Assembly: GCA_029204225.1 (NCBI GenBank) | Contig: CM055105.1 | Span: 49,138,688 to 49,202,687 of the forward strand | DNA from: Diphasiastrum complanatum | Taxonomy: Eukaryota; Streptophyta; Lycopodiopsida; Lycopodiales; Lycopodiaceae | Length of the DNA: 64,000 nt | Direction: 5' to 3' | Shown here: positions 37,900 through 64,000 of the stretch, piece by piece | Numbering within the stretch: the stretch's first letter is position 1 | Layout: each line of letters opens with the position of its first letter | Program-made: the position numbers and the translations under genes | The notes under the pieces: generated by a model | What the model was told of the DNA's origin: nothing | The model's input: the letters and a program-made list of their open reading frames with translations, nothing else | Database searches by the model: none

Positions 37900-38780
37900 T
37901 GTTAGATTTCTTATGCTCAGCCTTAAACAAATCGTTCAAGTAATGAGCATCCTGAAAAATTGAAGGCCGACAACATATATTTGGGCCTTCACATTTTTCC
38001 CTTGAGATTTCTTGTGCCTTAGAAATCATTTTAAGGCACCTTCTCCTTCTTTGCCTTTTTCACTCCTTAGTGAAAAATGCGACACACTGGCCAAGTGGCC
38101 AGAATGCCTTAGAAACCATTCTTAAGACACCTTTGCTTTTTCCGTCTTCTTCTCTACCTTTAGTGTAAAGCACTTTTCAGTTTTTTTCGCCTTCTTTGCT
38201 ATCTTGAATCTAAGGGCGCCTTAGGGATCTACATACCTTAATTAGTGTAAGGGCACCTTCAGGAGTTGCAAACCTTAAGGGCACCTTAGAGTTTTTTAGC
38301 CTTTTCGCATTTTTGCTACATTGGTTGACCGACGTCGCCAGCTTATCAGCAATCCTAAAACAGCTGAACAAACAAATATCCCAAAGGCGGTTAGTGGTTA
38401 CCAAGTTAGTACATATGCAAACACTGGCTTAAATAGCATTAAAGGCTTGTAAGATATTTTTTTTTGTCTCTCGACACTTGTAAATATATCTATGTAAGAG
38501 TTAATTGAGTTAATTGAAATTATCTTTCAATTAGAGTTATTTGTAGCTAGCCTTATCATGCTCAGCAAGTTAAAGTTATTACTTCAAGCTATTGTACTCA
38601 CTGTTGATATTAATCAGGGTGCATTTTTGTCTCACTACTGCATCGTTCATTTGTGCATTCTATATGGATTATTCTACTTGAATAACTCTATTGCTAACTG
38701 TTGCGTTTCCGTTCCTACACACCACGCTCAATCCTCGAGCTTCCACTGCCGCTCACGCCCACACGCGATTTTACGAGAAT
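37900..38780 (+). repeat. Copia 3' LTR (downstream edge approximate)
   Basis: Starts TGTTAGATTTC after the polypurine tract. Its U3 holds at least five imperfect palindromes of the form taagg(n)cacctt/ctaagggcgccttag (near 38029, 38124, 38210, 38248, 38275). Its last 250 bp (ttatcatgctcagcaagtta ... gcgtttccg) are shared with the copy at 57580-57775. The true CA end was not located with certainty. Confidence 0.65.
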
Positions 38781-39846
38781 TTCTTCACTCATAGTTTTCT
38801 AATGTTTGAAGATCTCTTATGACAAGATCTCAATGGAGGCTCATTCATGGAATTTCATGGTGCAAACACTACAAGACTCGGTGCAATATGGTTGCACTCA
38901 TTCATATCTTTGCTTTCACTCATTGTTTCTACTATTTTATAGAGATATAAGACGTGGAAGCATGGAGTGTTAATTGCTCAACATGTACACTTTTTATTTT
39001 ATTTATGGGAACACCAAGGGCATGGCGAAACTAGCGGCCATTTGAATGTAAAGACTTGCCATGTATAACAATTAACTATAAAGATCTAAGAAAACATAAG
39101 GAAGTTGAATTGGCAGATTTCATAAACATAAGACCTGCACATTCATAAACCTACAAGAACTATTATCTTTATATATTTCATATTTTTGATATTTAAATTT
39201 TTAAATTCTATTCATGTGCTCAAGAAATCCAACTAAGAACTCATTACAAGCGCAGTAGAATTATATTAGATCAAGATCAAGTATGGTTTTGAACAAAACA
39301 ACATGAGGTTAAGGATGAGATATTTTGACAAAAGATGAGTCATTTATTCATAATCTTGGATATCAGAAGTCTACATACTAGGATAGGAAGAATGATTATA
39401 CAGATCCATAACAGCTTATCCATTGCTTAAGGATAATATTTATCTTCTTCATGATAACATAAGCATACATACGTACTAAAGAAGTCATAAAAGAAGCCAC
39501 AATATCTAGATTTATTCATACGTTCAATTTTATGATACATTAAAACAAATGATTCTAAACTAAAAACTTTCCTAAACACGATTGAGTGAAAATCTCTCTT
39601 TACTTTCTTCAAGAACTGTAAAATAGTACAAAAGAAACTCCATCTTTTAAGAGAAGCATTGGAAGTGTTGTAGATCACACTGCTCATAAAGATCACTTCT
39701 ATTCATAAACAAAAAAAAAACTTATAAAACTCCATATATCTTTCACACTGTTGTCCCTTGCATACCATCCTCTCCAATGTGATAATACTTTTCTCCTTAT
39801 GAAAAAAGATGAAGAAATAGTTCCATTGGGAAACCCTTCATAACAA
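38781..39846. other. Unassigned AT-rich DNA
   Basis: No gene or clear repeat recognised. Confidence 0.4.
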
Positions 39847-40152
39847 CATCAAACAGATATGACACTTCTAATAACAAAAAACCTAAAGTTTTAACTTTAG
39901 ATTATACATTATATAAGAGAATGAAGATTGCAAATTAAGCCTATAATTCTTTTAAAAAGCCAAGATTTACATGAACATACACGTCCAAAAATCCAATTCA
40001 CTATGTAATTTGATATTGATACAAAGCAAACATCAAACAAATATGACACTTCTGATAACAGAAAACCTAAAGTTTTAACTTTAGATTATACATCAAGATT
40101 GCAAATTAACCTATAATTCTTTTAAAAAGCCAAGATTTACATGAACATACAC
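39847..40152. repeat. Direct repeat of about 130 bp containing a palindrome
   Basis: Units at 39847-39982 and 40031-40152 are near-identical apart from a 15-base gap. Each includes the perfect inverted repeat ctaaagttttaactttag (stem 8, loop 2). Confidence 0.9.
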
Positions 40153-40383
40153 TTTGAACATTGTGCTCTAATGGTAGCACCTGTTTCAGCTCTTAACAAA
40201 TTCATGAGTAGGCCTACATGGCTTGCCACCAGCCTACGACAGACTTGGTAAATAGCAGATCTATGACATGCCTATGTGGTCTGCTACACAAGCCTATGGT
40301 AGTCCTACTTGGCAATTCCCAAACCTACATGGTTTTACACATGGCAAGCCTATGTGGCTTGCCATGTGCACAACGTTCGAGCC

Positions 40384-40433
<50 letters not shown>

Positions 40434-40894
40434 TCAAAACATCCACACATACATTGGTCAAAACTGACAAGGGTTGCAACTGCTTCATGCAAAGAATTCA
40501 TGTAAAGAATATATTCAAGTCGGAAGAATAATGAGAATAGTGTTCTTCACAGACACATTCAATCAACGTTGATTACACATAGACATACACACACTACATA
40601 CACAACTATGCATAGCCATACACATACCCTACACAACATGATATATATGAGAAAATAATCCACAATCAGCCTCGAATTTTTTCAAAGGATCGAATTTATC
40701 TGAAGGATCGAACTTTTTTCGACCCAACGTTGAGCTTGGCAAAGAAGGATATTTAGACCCTGGATCAGATTAGATCGAGGCAGATTTATTTTGACCCTTT
40801 GTATATTTTTTGACCCAGAGTAAAATCAGAGCCTTTGTATATTTTTCGACCCAGAGTAAAATCTGACCCTTTGTACTGTCAACTCAAAAAAATT
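40153..40894. other. Unassigned DNA with (CT)n at 40387-40430
   Basis: Repeated short phrases such as cctatgtgg/cctacatgg-cttgcca (40210-40370) surround a 44-bp (CT)n tract. Duplicated tttgtatatttttcgacccagagtaaaatc phrases lie at 40797-40870. Confidence 0.5.
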
Positions 40895-41046
40895 TCGAAG
40901 ACTTGGATTTTTCCAAAGATTCGAATTTTTCCTTCAAAGACTCAAATTTTTCCAAAAGACTCCAATTTTTTCAAAGACTCGAATTTTTCCAAAGACTCGA
41001 ATTTTTCCAAGGACTCGAATTTTTCTAAAGGATCGAATTTTTCCAA
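40895..41046. repeat. Minisatellite with 18-19 bp unit
   Basis: About eight imperfect units of aaagactcgaatttttcc. The block is bracketed by two copies of caacccaacgttgagcttg-like sequence (near 40720 and 41043). Confidence 0.85.
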
Positions 41047-41120
41047 CCCAACGTTGAGCTTGCCAATTAGGACTTTTAGATGGTTCAGTGGCAAGCGCAG
41101 TAACAGAAATGCTCAGTTGA

Positions 41121-41339
41121 GCAGTACAATCTTTTGCTCATGCTAACGAGAAAGCTAACAACAACGAAGAGGGGGAAGGGATTCCTGGAGATAAAGAAAG
41201 GCTGGATATGAGCAAGGATTCAGTAGCCATGCTTCCAAATGGAGATGAAAATAGGTCAAAAGAAACAAAAGAAACCCAATCTAAAGATGAGAGGGAGGAT
41301 TCAATTGGTTACCATTCAACTGATTCTCTCGCTCTTTGA
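41121..41339 (+). CDS. Possible terminal exon of an unidentified protein
   Basis: An open stretch of 72 codons ending in TGA at 41339. It is rich in Glu, Lys, Asp, Asn and Ser (NNNEEGEGIPGDKERLDMSK, then DSVAMLPNGDENRSKETKET, ending DSIGYHSTDSLAL). The composition looks like a disordered C-terminal tail rather than random translation of AT-rich DNA, and an acceptor-like ttgagcag precedes it at 41124. No upstream exon or homologue was recognised, so this is tentative. It may belong to a gene upstream of MTN on the same strand. Confidence 0.3.
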   Translation, partial: AVQSFAHANEKANNNEEGEGIPGDKERLDMSKDSVAMLPNGDENRSKETKETQSKDEREDSIGYHSTDSLAL

Positions 41340-41513
41340 TTCAGTGCAGAATTAAAGGTATGTAGTTTCTTGAATTAGGATCCATACTAGTTAATCAAAG
41401 GTTCTGTAGGAGGATGTCACTGTTTCACACGTCTCTTCGATGTCCTATCAATTTCTCACACCCAATCTTATTCTATTTTCATTGAATACAAGCTTCATCG
41501 TTTGTTTCTATTT

Positions 41514-41590
41514 GTCACGTTTTGTAGTATTTGTAGCATAGTATGTCGCGTTTTGTAGTATTTGTAGCATAGTATGTCGCGTTTTGTAGT
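41514..41590. repeat. 31-bp tandem repeat, about 2.5 units
   Basis: gtc(a/g)cgttttgtagt recurs at 31-base spacing with tatttgtagcatagtat between the copies. Confidence 0.9.
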
Positions 41591-43071
41591 TTCTGTCACT
41601 AGCATACCTGTTAGAAGAACCTTGGTAGGAATCATACAAAATGAAGATCATAGCTCGAGTCTCATATACATCTATATACATATAACGAAGGCTAATGTAT
41701 CACATGAAAGATCATGTGTGCTCTTAAAACTCTCTTAATTAAGTTGATCTGAAAGTGGCACTGAGCTGAGCTAATAAAATGTTAGTTGCTTTTAGACCAA
41801 CGGATTAGCATTTCATCATCCTCCAACCAACATAGACTACCTGCGATGGACGATCATCTCGATTTCTCCCATATAAGGAGAGGCCTCGCTAGAATAACAT
41901 AGTCTAATGCAATATGAAGCTCACTAGCATACCTGCTAGAAGATCCTTGGTAGAGATGTTATTTTTTAAATTCAGCCCTTAACACCCGCCCTGCTTGGAG
42001 CTAACAAACGTCTTCAACAATTTCTTACCCAAAGACTAAGAAGTCTCACTTATAAATAAAAGGTGTACAATTATAGTCAATATCAGGCAGAAGGTCTTGA
42101 TCTATGAAAGAACAACCTTATTCTTCTACAATCGCTAATTGTCAGCTATGAAGATCAGTTAAAATGGTAGATGGCATATGGGAGATGGTAGAAATTTGGA
42201 GCTGAAAAATTTGGCTAAATATTTTACATTTATAGGTATTCGCTTTGATTAGAAAGATTGTCCGCACATTTTAATGATGTAGGTTTTTGATTCAACAACA
42301 ACGCTTATTTGTATGTGGGGATCTGTTAGTCTAATTACTTTAGTGTCAAATGTGCTTTTGCTACCAATCCTTATATTCATTTTGTTTTAGTTAAGTACCG
42401 ATTTGCTACCAATCCTTCTATTCATTTTGTTTTAGTTAAGTACTGATTTGGTTCACTTCTATTCATCCTTTTTGTCAATATGTCACTAATACTAGAGAAC
42501 TGTCAAGATCCTGGGTAGGATTTGTTGTCATTCCATATCTCAAGTAATTCTTTAGTGTGCACACTGCTCCTTTGGTGTTGGATTCCAGTCGTGGCATCAC
42601 TTTGTCAACCTGTCAAATTCAGCCAGTAGCTCTGCTTGGGACATCATGTCATCTCTGTCTATATCCAATTGAGAAAACTGAAGATCCACAATGTTCTGGA
42701 ATGCTTCTACATCCATAACGAAATCCACCTTTCATCACAACAAACAAGCTAAATTTAAATTGGAATCTTTTAAAATTATAATAAAAGGGGAGGGGGTACC
42801 TTCAATAAAACATCGCTAAATAAAACAAAACACACACACACACACACACACACATAGTTGCCATGCCCATAACCTATCCATCACACCTAATGTCACGCCT
42901 ACTTCTCCCCTCTCATGGCAACAACCTACCATTCACACCTAATGTCACGTCTAGGTCCCATTAGGCCATTGTCCGCCACCTTGATCGGACGTCATCACCC
43001 ATCAACGACATACTGAAGTTTCAAATCATCGGCCATCACCTACGTCGGCCGCCATTGCCCGTCAACGACGG
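41591..43071. other. Upstream flank of MTN, unassigned
   Basis: Contains two copies of ctagcatacctg(t/c)tagaaga(a/t)ccttggtag (41603 and 41928), a duplicated gtaccgatttgctaccaatccttctatt phrase near 42400 and a (CA)n at about 42830-42853. The ancestral MTN promoter may lie here. No gene recognised. Confidence 0.45.
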
Positions 43072-43084
43072 GCACTCTTTAGTA

Positions 43085-43132
<48 letters not shown>

Positions 43133-43179
43133 GTATATGCATATTTTCATTGTAAATTAAAGCTGCATAATAATAGTAG

Positions 43180-43248
<69 letters not shown>

Positions 43249-43327
43249 TACGTGTAACAGCAGCTATGGCAGAGGTGGAAGATGTCAAATCGGTGGCTAA
43301 GATCTCGACGAGCACTCTTTAGTAGCA

Positions 43328-43358
<31 letters not shown>

Positions 43359-43399
43359 GCATATTTTCATTGTAAATTAAAGCTGCATAATAATAGTAG

Positions 43400-43463
<64 letters not shown>

Positions 43464-43487
43464 CCGTGTAATAGCAGCTATGGCGGA

Positions 43488-43535
<48 letters not shown>

Positions 43536-43611
43536 TACGTGTAACAGCAGCTATGGCAGAGGTGGAAGATGTCAAATCGGTGGCTAAGATCTCGACGAGC
43601 ACTCTTTAGTA

Positions 43612-43659
<48 letters not shown>

Positions 43660-43700
43660 GCATATTTTCATTGTAAATTAAAGCTGCATAATAATAGTAG

Positions 43701-43750
<50 letters not shown>

Positions 43751-43766
43751 CCGTGTAACAGCAGCT

Positions 43767-60051
<16,285 letters not shown>

Positions 60052-60267
60052 GTGGGAATCCTGTACTTTTGCTTGTTGTCTTGAGCATGAGGTTTGTGCA
60101 CACTGCAGCCACATTTTAGGAGTAAGATTTGTGCATTCATGCGTGTTGAAAGGAGTTTCATTTGAAAGCAGTCTCTTGAAGATTCTTAGCAAATTTTTTA
60201 TGATGCATTGTGGGATTAAAGTTTGGCAAGACTTTTTTTGGAACTCGTAGGATTTTTTGTGCATCAG

Positions 60268-60366
60268 CTTGCTGAATGTTACATAAATCTAAAGCACATA
60301 GTTGGCAGTCATGCTCATACGGTGCTAGAAAAGTGCATAAGAAACTGCTGTGCAAACTACATGCAG
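60268..60366 (+). CDS. Exon-like segment of unknown origin
   Basis: A 33-codon phase-0 stretch between an acceptor-like ttttttgtgcatcag and a donor-like cag|gtttgt. It reads LAECYINLKHIVGSHAHTV then LEKCIRNCCANYMQ. A second helical stretch follows at about 60545-60640 (QSDQIRKHIHEVTAVLENLK). The sequence looks protein-like (amphipathic helices) but I recognise no family, and it is not the missing MTN end. It could be part of another gene, or chance. Confidence 0.2.
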
Positions 60367-60710
60367 GTTTGTAGAGCTCTGCTGCTGACTTAATGTATGT
60401 TTGAGTTACACTAAAATGTTCATTTCCATGAAAATTATGAGAGGAATATATTTCAATGTGGCTTAGCTTGTGTGTGTAGACCTTAGTTCCTTTGAAATAC
60501 TAATGTTCTCTCTTTGCTTCAAACCTCAAATGGATGTGCTTGCTATTAAGCAATCAGATCAAATCAGAAAGCACATACATGAAGTAACAGCTGTGCTGGA
60601 AAACTTAAAGAACCTGCAATCTCTAACTTGCACTCTGAGATTTGATTCTTTAGTGATCTGTGTGCACATGATGCTGAAACGTTATTTTTTTAAGAGCACT
60701 ACCACATGTT

Positions 60711-61084
60711 AGTGCTATTGACTTTTCAAATGTTATGGGGCTTTGATGGAGCTTGATTAGCCATCCCATGTTACTTTTGGTATGGTAGGTTGCACTTGCC
60801 TAGGGATACCATTTTGGATCCAAACTATTTTGCTTGTTATCTCTCTAGCTTTCTCTCTCTAACTCGTGTTGAAGCTAAAGCTAATACATTGAAATCTTGT
60901 ACTTTTGTTCATCCTTTGATTCATTGCTATCATATTCTGATGCTTAGCATGCTAGATTGTGGTTAAGCCATTTCTTCTGAACTAGATCTTGCTAAACAAT
61001 TTAGAATCAGGTTACTATGCTAATCACAAAGCTTAATCAAGATTAATCATACTTGTGGACATTCCCCACACGTGTGAATTCTGG
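60711..61084. other. Unassigned DNA
   Basis: Nothing recognised; it lies between the last MTN exon seen and the gypsy element. Confidence 0.4.
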
Positions 61085-61440
61085 AAATTTTGTCAAAGTG
61101 GTCCTTCTTTGTGACCGCGTTAAGTTTCTTGAGGTCTACACAAATGCATAGTTTCCCGTTCTTTTTAGGCACAATCACAATTGGGGATACCTAGTCGGTA
61201 TGCTCAATCTCATATATGAATCCAGCTTCTAGTAGCTTTTCCAACTCTTGTTGAATCAGTTCAGAGTAATGGGAGTTGCAACGATAAGGTTGACTCACTT
61301 TCGGTTTGGCACCATCGACTAACAGAATGGTGTGTTGCACTACTTCAGGTGGTATTTCCTTCTTGTAGGACCATGCAAAACAATTGCGGTATTCTCGTAG
61401 GAGGTCTCTCAGATCGGAGAGTTCTTCAGTAGTAAGTTAC
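61085..61440 (-). pseudogene. Gypsy RT entry region
   Basis: Reads LSDLRDLLREYRNCFAWSYK, EVVQHTILLVDGAKPKVSQP, then QELEKLLEAGFIYEIEHTD-stop-VSPIVIVPKKNG and CVDLKKLNAVTKKDHF. The stop replaces the Trp normally found before VSPIV. The palm domain is absent. Confidence 0.85.
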
Positions 61441-61545
61441 GGAGCTCATACAATCGACTGTAGCTAGAGCATCAATCCAATTAATGATATCAGTATCAGA
61501 ATGTTGATGGATTCCCAATGGCTTGTAGCGCTTAATGGTGATTGA

Positions 61546-62000
61546 TCAATCGATCGTGTGATCAGTAGTGGACGAAGTCATTTCTTCTAACGGGCTCGCA
61601 TGCTTAATGGTCCAGGTATTTGGATCGACTCTCATAGCTCGATCCTGATTCTCCAATGTGATACGATCTGTACCCCAGTCACGGCGTTCTTTGGCTAACT
61701 TTAGCCAGGATCTTCCTAACAGAAGTCGGTAAGATGAGGTTGTTTTCGGAAGATCTAAGACTGTGAAGTTAATGACAAAGCGAAGATCAACGACTTTCAC
61801 ATGTACATTTTTGACAATTCCCATGGGTTTGACACATCTCTGATTAGCAAGTTTTATAGAAAAACCTGCGGGCTTTAAGGCACTCAACCCCCACTCTCAA
61901 TATATGTGTGATGACATGATGTTTACACCTGAACCACCATCAATAACAGCAGCTACTGAAGGGAGTTTCTTGTGCTGAACAGGTAGGGTAACATTACTTT
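61546..62000 (-). pseudogene. Gypsy retropepsin
   Basis: VAAVIDGGSGVNIMS (IDGGSGVN at 61947-61921) is the active-site loop with the catalytic Asp intact. One in-frame stop follows, then SALKPAGFSIKLANQ, VKPMGIVKNVHVKV and YRLLLGRSWLKL, equivalent to the (L)LLGRPWL motif. The open frame 61887-61546 covers the C-terminal half. Confidence 0.85.
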
Positions 62001-62112
62001 TCTCATTTTCCCAAGTAGCACCAATGGCCATTACGAACTGGTCATCATCACTCTCTCCATTCATGGAGGGTCCTGTAGGTGTATTTTTATCTCCTACCCA
62101 GATGGTTAAGGC

Positions 62113-62526
62113 TTAGCGTAGGGGTTTGGAATTCTTCAAAACATCACCTAAGGGCAGGGTGACATGACTGGACAATAAAGCAGTTAAGGCTTCAGTCCCA
62201 CTCCCTTCTGGTTCTAGGGAGGCGAACGGTTCTTCATCAAACTCAGGTTGGATAAGTCCTTCCTGGTTCATGGTTGAGATAGGAGCATTCACAGCTTGGT
62301 CCAAGTATACAAGCGAATCCATAGTTTCTATTGGCCGATTGAGATCACCAATAGGGGCCTTAGCTTGCTCCTCTTGTATCCACTTTTTTACCTTGATATA
62401 ACGATCTTTTTCTTTTTGTGGGTTGGGATACTCTCTTGGTCCAGCGGATTTAGTGTAATGGCTTATAGTACGGGGTTGACTATGCTCCTCGTTCAAAATT
62501 CTCTCTACCACTAGGGACTCTTTCAA
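62113..62526 (-). pseudogene. Gypsy gag-pol linker frame
   Basis: A 137-codon acidic frame (VERILNEEHSQPRTISHYTK, later EEPFASLEPEGSGTEALTAL) between the knuckles and the protease, with no recognisable domain. Confidence 0.5.
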
Positions 62527-62640
62527 GTGTTGGACACGTGTTTGAATGTAGACAGGGGCTTCTGGTTTTGTGGATTTTGCTCTCCTATCATGTACAATAG
62601 TTGAAAGGTTGACATGTGTGTCAACTTGCGGCTCTACTAG

Positions 62641-63400
62641 TCAGGATGGGCAATCTTTATAGCAATGGCCATGGCGATATTCCCTACAGATAGGTGTGTA
62701 GGTGCCTTTATGTGGGCACTCGACAATGCGATGGTTCTCTCCATAGCCATAATATTGGATAGGTGCTCCATTTCCATAGAAACGTTGTTGTGTGGTAAAT
62801 AAAGGATAAATAGAAGCTTCAGTTCCATCTGAGTAAAAACAAGGGAACCCTTGATCCTCAGGCACGTAGACATTCTCAAGGCTAAACTCTAGTTGACGTT
62901 GAGGATCATGACTTGTGGCAGCAAGGTTTGCTGGGGTGATTTGGCGGTCCATCTGAGGCCCAGGCTATCGCACTATTAAGGTTGGTACTACGTTATTCGG
63001 TCCAAGTTGTGCTAAGCATTGTTGGGGTGCTTGCTGGAATGTGGGCCTTTGGTAGCTCGTAATTTGGGGACCCTGTTGTTGCATCCTCCACTGGTATTTC
63101 ATGCAACGGCTTGTATTCTTGGATTGTAGATACAAGTAGATGTATCATGATTGTTGGTGTTGCAAAAGATGCAAAACCTTTGGGCTATCTGTCTATTCAG
63201 TGGACATTCATTCGTCGTGTGATTTTTTTTTTTTTGTTGGCATGTGGGACACCAAACATTATCACGCTTGGGAAATTGGTTGACAATAGGCCCTTGTGGT
63301 GTGGTATTTTTCAATTTCTGTTCCCAGTTGATAGGCTGTTTGGGATCCCAGAAAGTGCAAAATCAGGATTTTCACACTTTCCAATGTAGAATGATGAGTA
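62641..63400 (-). pseudogene. Gypsy gag C-terminus with zinc-binding motifs
   Basis: CPTCQQKKKNHTTNEC and CIFCNTNNHDTSTC lie at about 63255-63130, preceded by FWDPKQPINWEQKLKN. A further CREYRHGHCYKDC lies at 62675-62645, after a Tyr/Gly-rich stretch (QQRFYGNGAPIQYYGYG). The spacing of the Cys/His residues departs from the standard CX2CX4HX4C in two of the three. Frames break between the blocks. Confidence 0.65.
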
Positions 63401-64000
63401 CTTGGGCTCTTGGCTCGCCCTTTGGACAGTGTACTGGGCTTAATGAAATCTATCAATGGTGAAGGAGGCGGACCAAAATGGGTTTTTACTGAGGCTGTAG
63501 AGGCAAGTTTCTCAAAAACTTTGAAGTCAGATATCTCGGCAATGGTGCAAGCTCTTGGCTCGTCCTTTTCATACAGTCTTCAGCAAGTAATTGTCTCTCT
63601 AATTTGAGCTAGGCGAGCCAAGCTGAGTAGATTTGGAGCTCTAGGACACCAAAACAGGTCCAGGGCATTTTTTCTGAGTACAATCTTCAGATCTTACTGT
63701 TTAGACTCACCCCTCTGATAGATGGTAGTTCAAACTCTGTTTTATCTTCAGTTAAGAGGGCGAGGCAAGTTGTCAAGATCTAGGCCTCCAAACATCAGTT
63801 GGGGATTCAAGACCCTGTTTGGTAGTTTTGTGAAGTTGCCACAGTCAGATTTGGGGAGGCAGATTCATGATGGTTTAAAAATTAGTTTGAAGGCTGTTTT
63901 TTGCACTGTCTCGTGGGAGAATGATAGTTCCTCACATACATATGCTCAAAACACCCAAACCACAAGCATAATAGTCATAATTTTTTTTTGCAAAGTAACC
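63401..64000. other. Unassigned DNA at the window edge
   Basis: May contain the rest of the gypsy gag on the minus strand. A plus-strand frame at 63410-63607 is open but unrecognised. Confidence 0.35.

Larger units (their letters stand above)
35176..38780 (+). mobile_element. Ty1/copia retrotransposon, 3' half with LTR
   Basis: Plus-strand order: GAG-pre-integrase and integrase (35200-36185), RT (about 36360-37070), RNase H (37083-37856), polypurine tract (37890-37899) and 3' LTR from 37900. Gag, protease and the 5' LTR are absent. Stops occur at 35854, 35970, 36185 and elsewhere. A second, internally deleted copy of the same family lies in an MTN intron at 56.6-57.8 kb. Confidence 0.9.
61085..63400 (-). 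mobile_element. Ty3/gypsy retrotransposon (third family), gag-protease-RT start
   Basis: Minus-strand order: gag tail with knuckles (63314-62641), linker (62526-62113), retropepsin (61990-61600), RT entry (61400-61085). The motifs differ from both other gypsy types in the window (protease IDGGSGVNIM). RT is cut off after KKDHFDKI, so the pol end is missing. Upstream gag may continue beyond 63400. Confidence 0.85.

Noticed and set aside
60541-60640. Possible MTN last exon (EVTAVLENLKN resembling VVTAALE...)
   Set aside because: Only a few residues match, and the obligatory GAAVAYVADLL and TDLVD blocks that must come first are absent, so it is not the missing exon.

Overview
This is plant nuclear DNA. 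It is AT-rich and gene-poor, with very long introns, very long (AG)n/(TC)n microsatellites and many broken retrotransposons. A GLUTAMINE DUMPER-type gene (20.1 kb) and a plant-type methylthioadenosine nucleosidase gene point to a land plant, probably a vascular one. The megabase-style introns and retroelement load would suit a fern, lycophyte or gymnosperm, but the species cannot be fixed from sequence alone.

Layout. 1-5.5 kb: a Ty1/copia integrase scrap, then a minus-strand Ty3/gypsy element (gag, three zinc knuckles, retropepsin, start of RT, tRNA-Asp-type primer site). 6.9-8.1 kb: a plus-strand gag fragment of the same gypsy family. 9.2 kb: a long (AG)n. 10.4-11.2 kb: a promoter/leader-like segment with a good splice donor. 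11.7 kb: a small GC-rich Helitron-like insert. 13.4-14.5 kb: a second kind of gypsy remnant. 15.8-17.9 kb: a decayed hAT transposase (minus). 20.1 kb: the GDU-like gene. 22.2-22.7 kb: a compound TG/AG tandem repeat. 24.4-27.35 kb: a minus-strand copia element with one complete LTR, beside a plus-strand copia RNase H remnant. 28.8-35 kb: microsatellites and short tandem duplications. 35.2-38.8 kb: a plus-strand copia element with a 3' LTR. 41.1 kb: a possible terminal exon of an unknown gene.

43.07-60.05 kb holds the best host gene: MTN (5'-methylthioadenosine/S-adenosylhomocysteine nucleosidase). Seven exons on the plus strand all splice in phase and encode 189 residues; the last exon or exons are not visible. 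Its 5' leader plus first exon has been duplicated into four copies separated by TA and GA microsatellites, and only the last copy can be spliced into the gene. Its introns (the longest 8.8 kb) are filled with minus-strand L1-like LINEs, an internally deleted copia copy and a possible Penelope-like fragment.

61.1-63.4 kb is a third gypsy type on the minus strand (gag zinc knuckles, retropepsin, RT start).

The most unusual signals are the exon-1/leader amplification of MTN, a LINE family whose 3' ends carry a stem-loop with changed but still paired stems and sit against TC microsatellites, and an ORF1-only LINE copy. No CRISPR array, operon or bacterial-type system is present.
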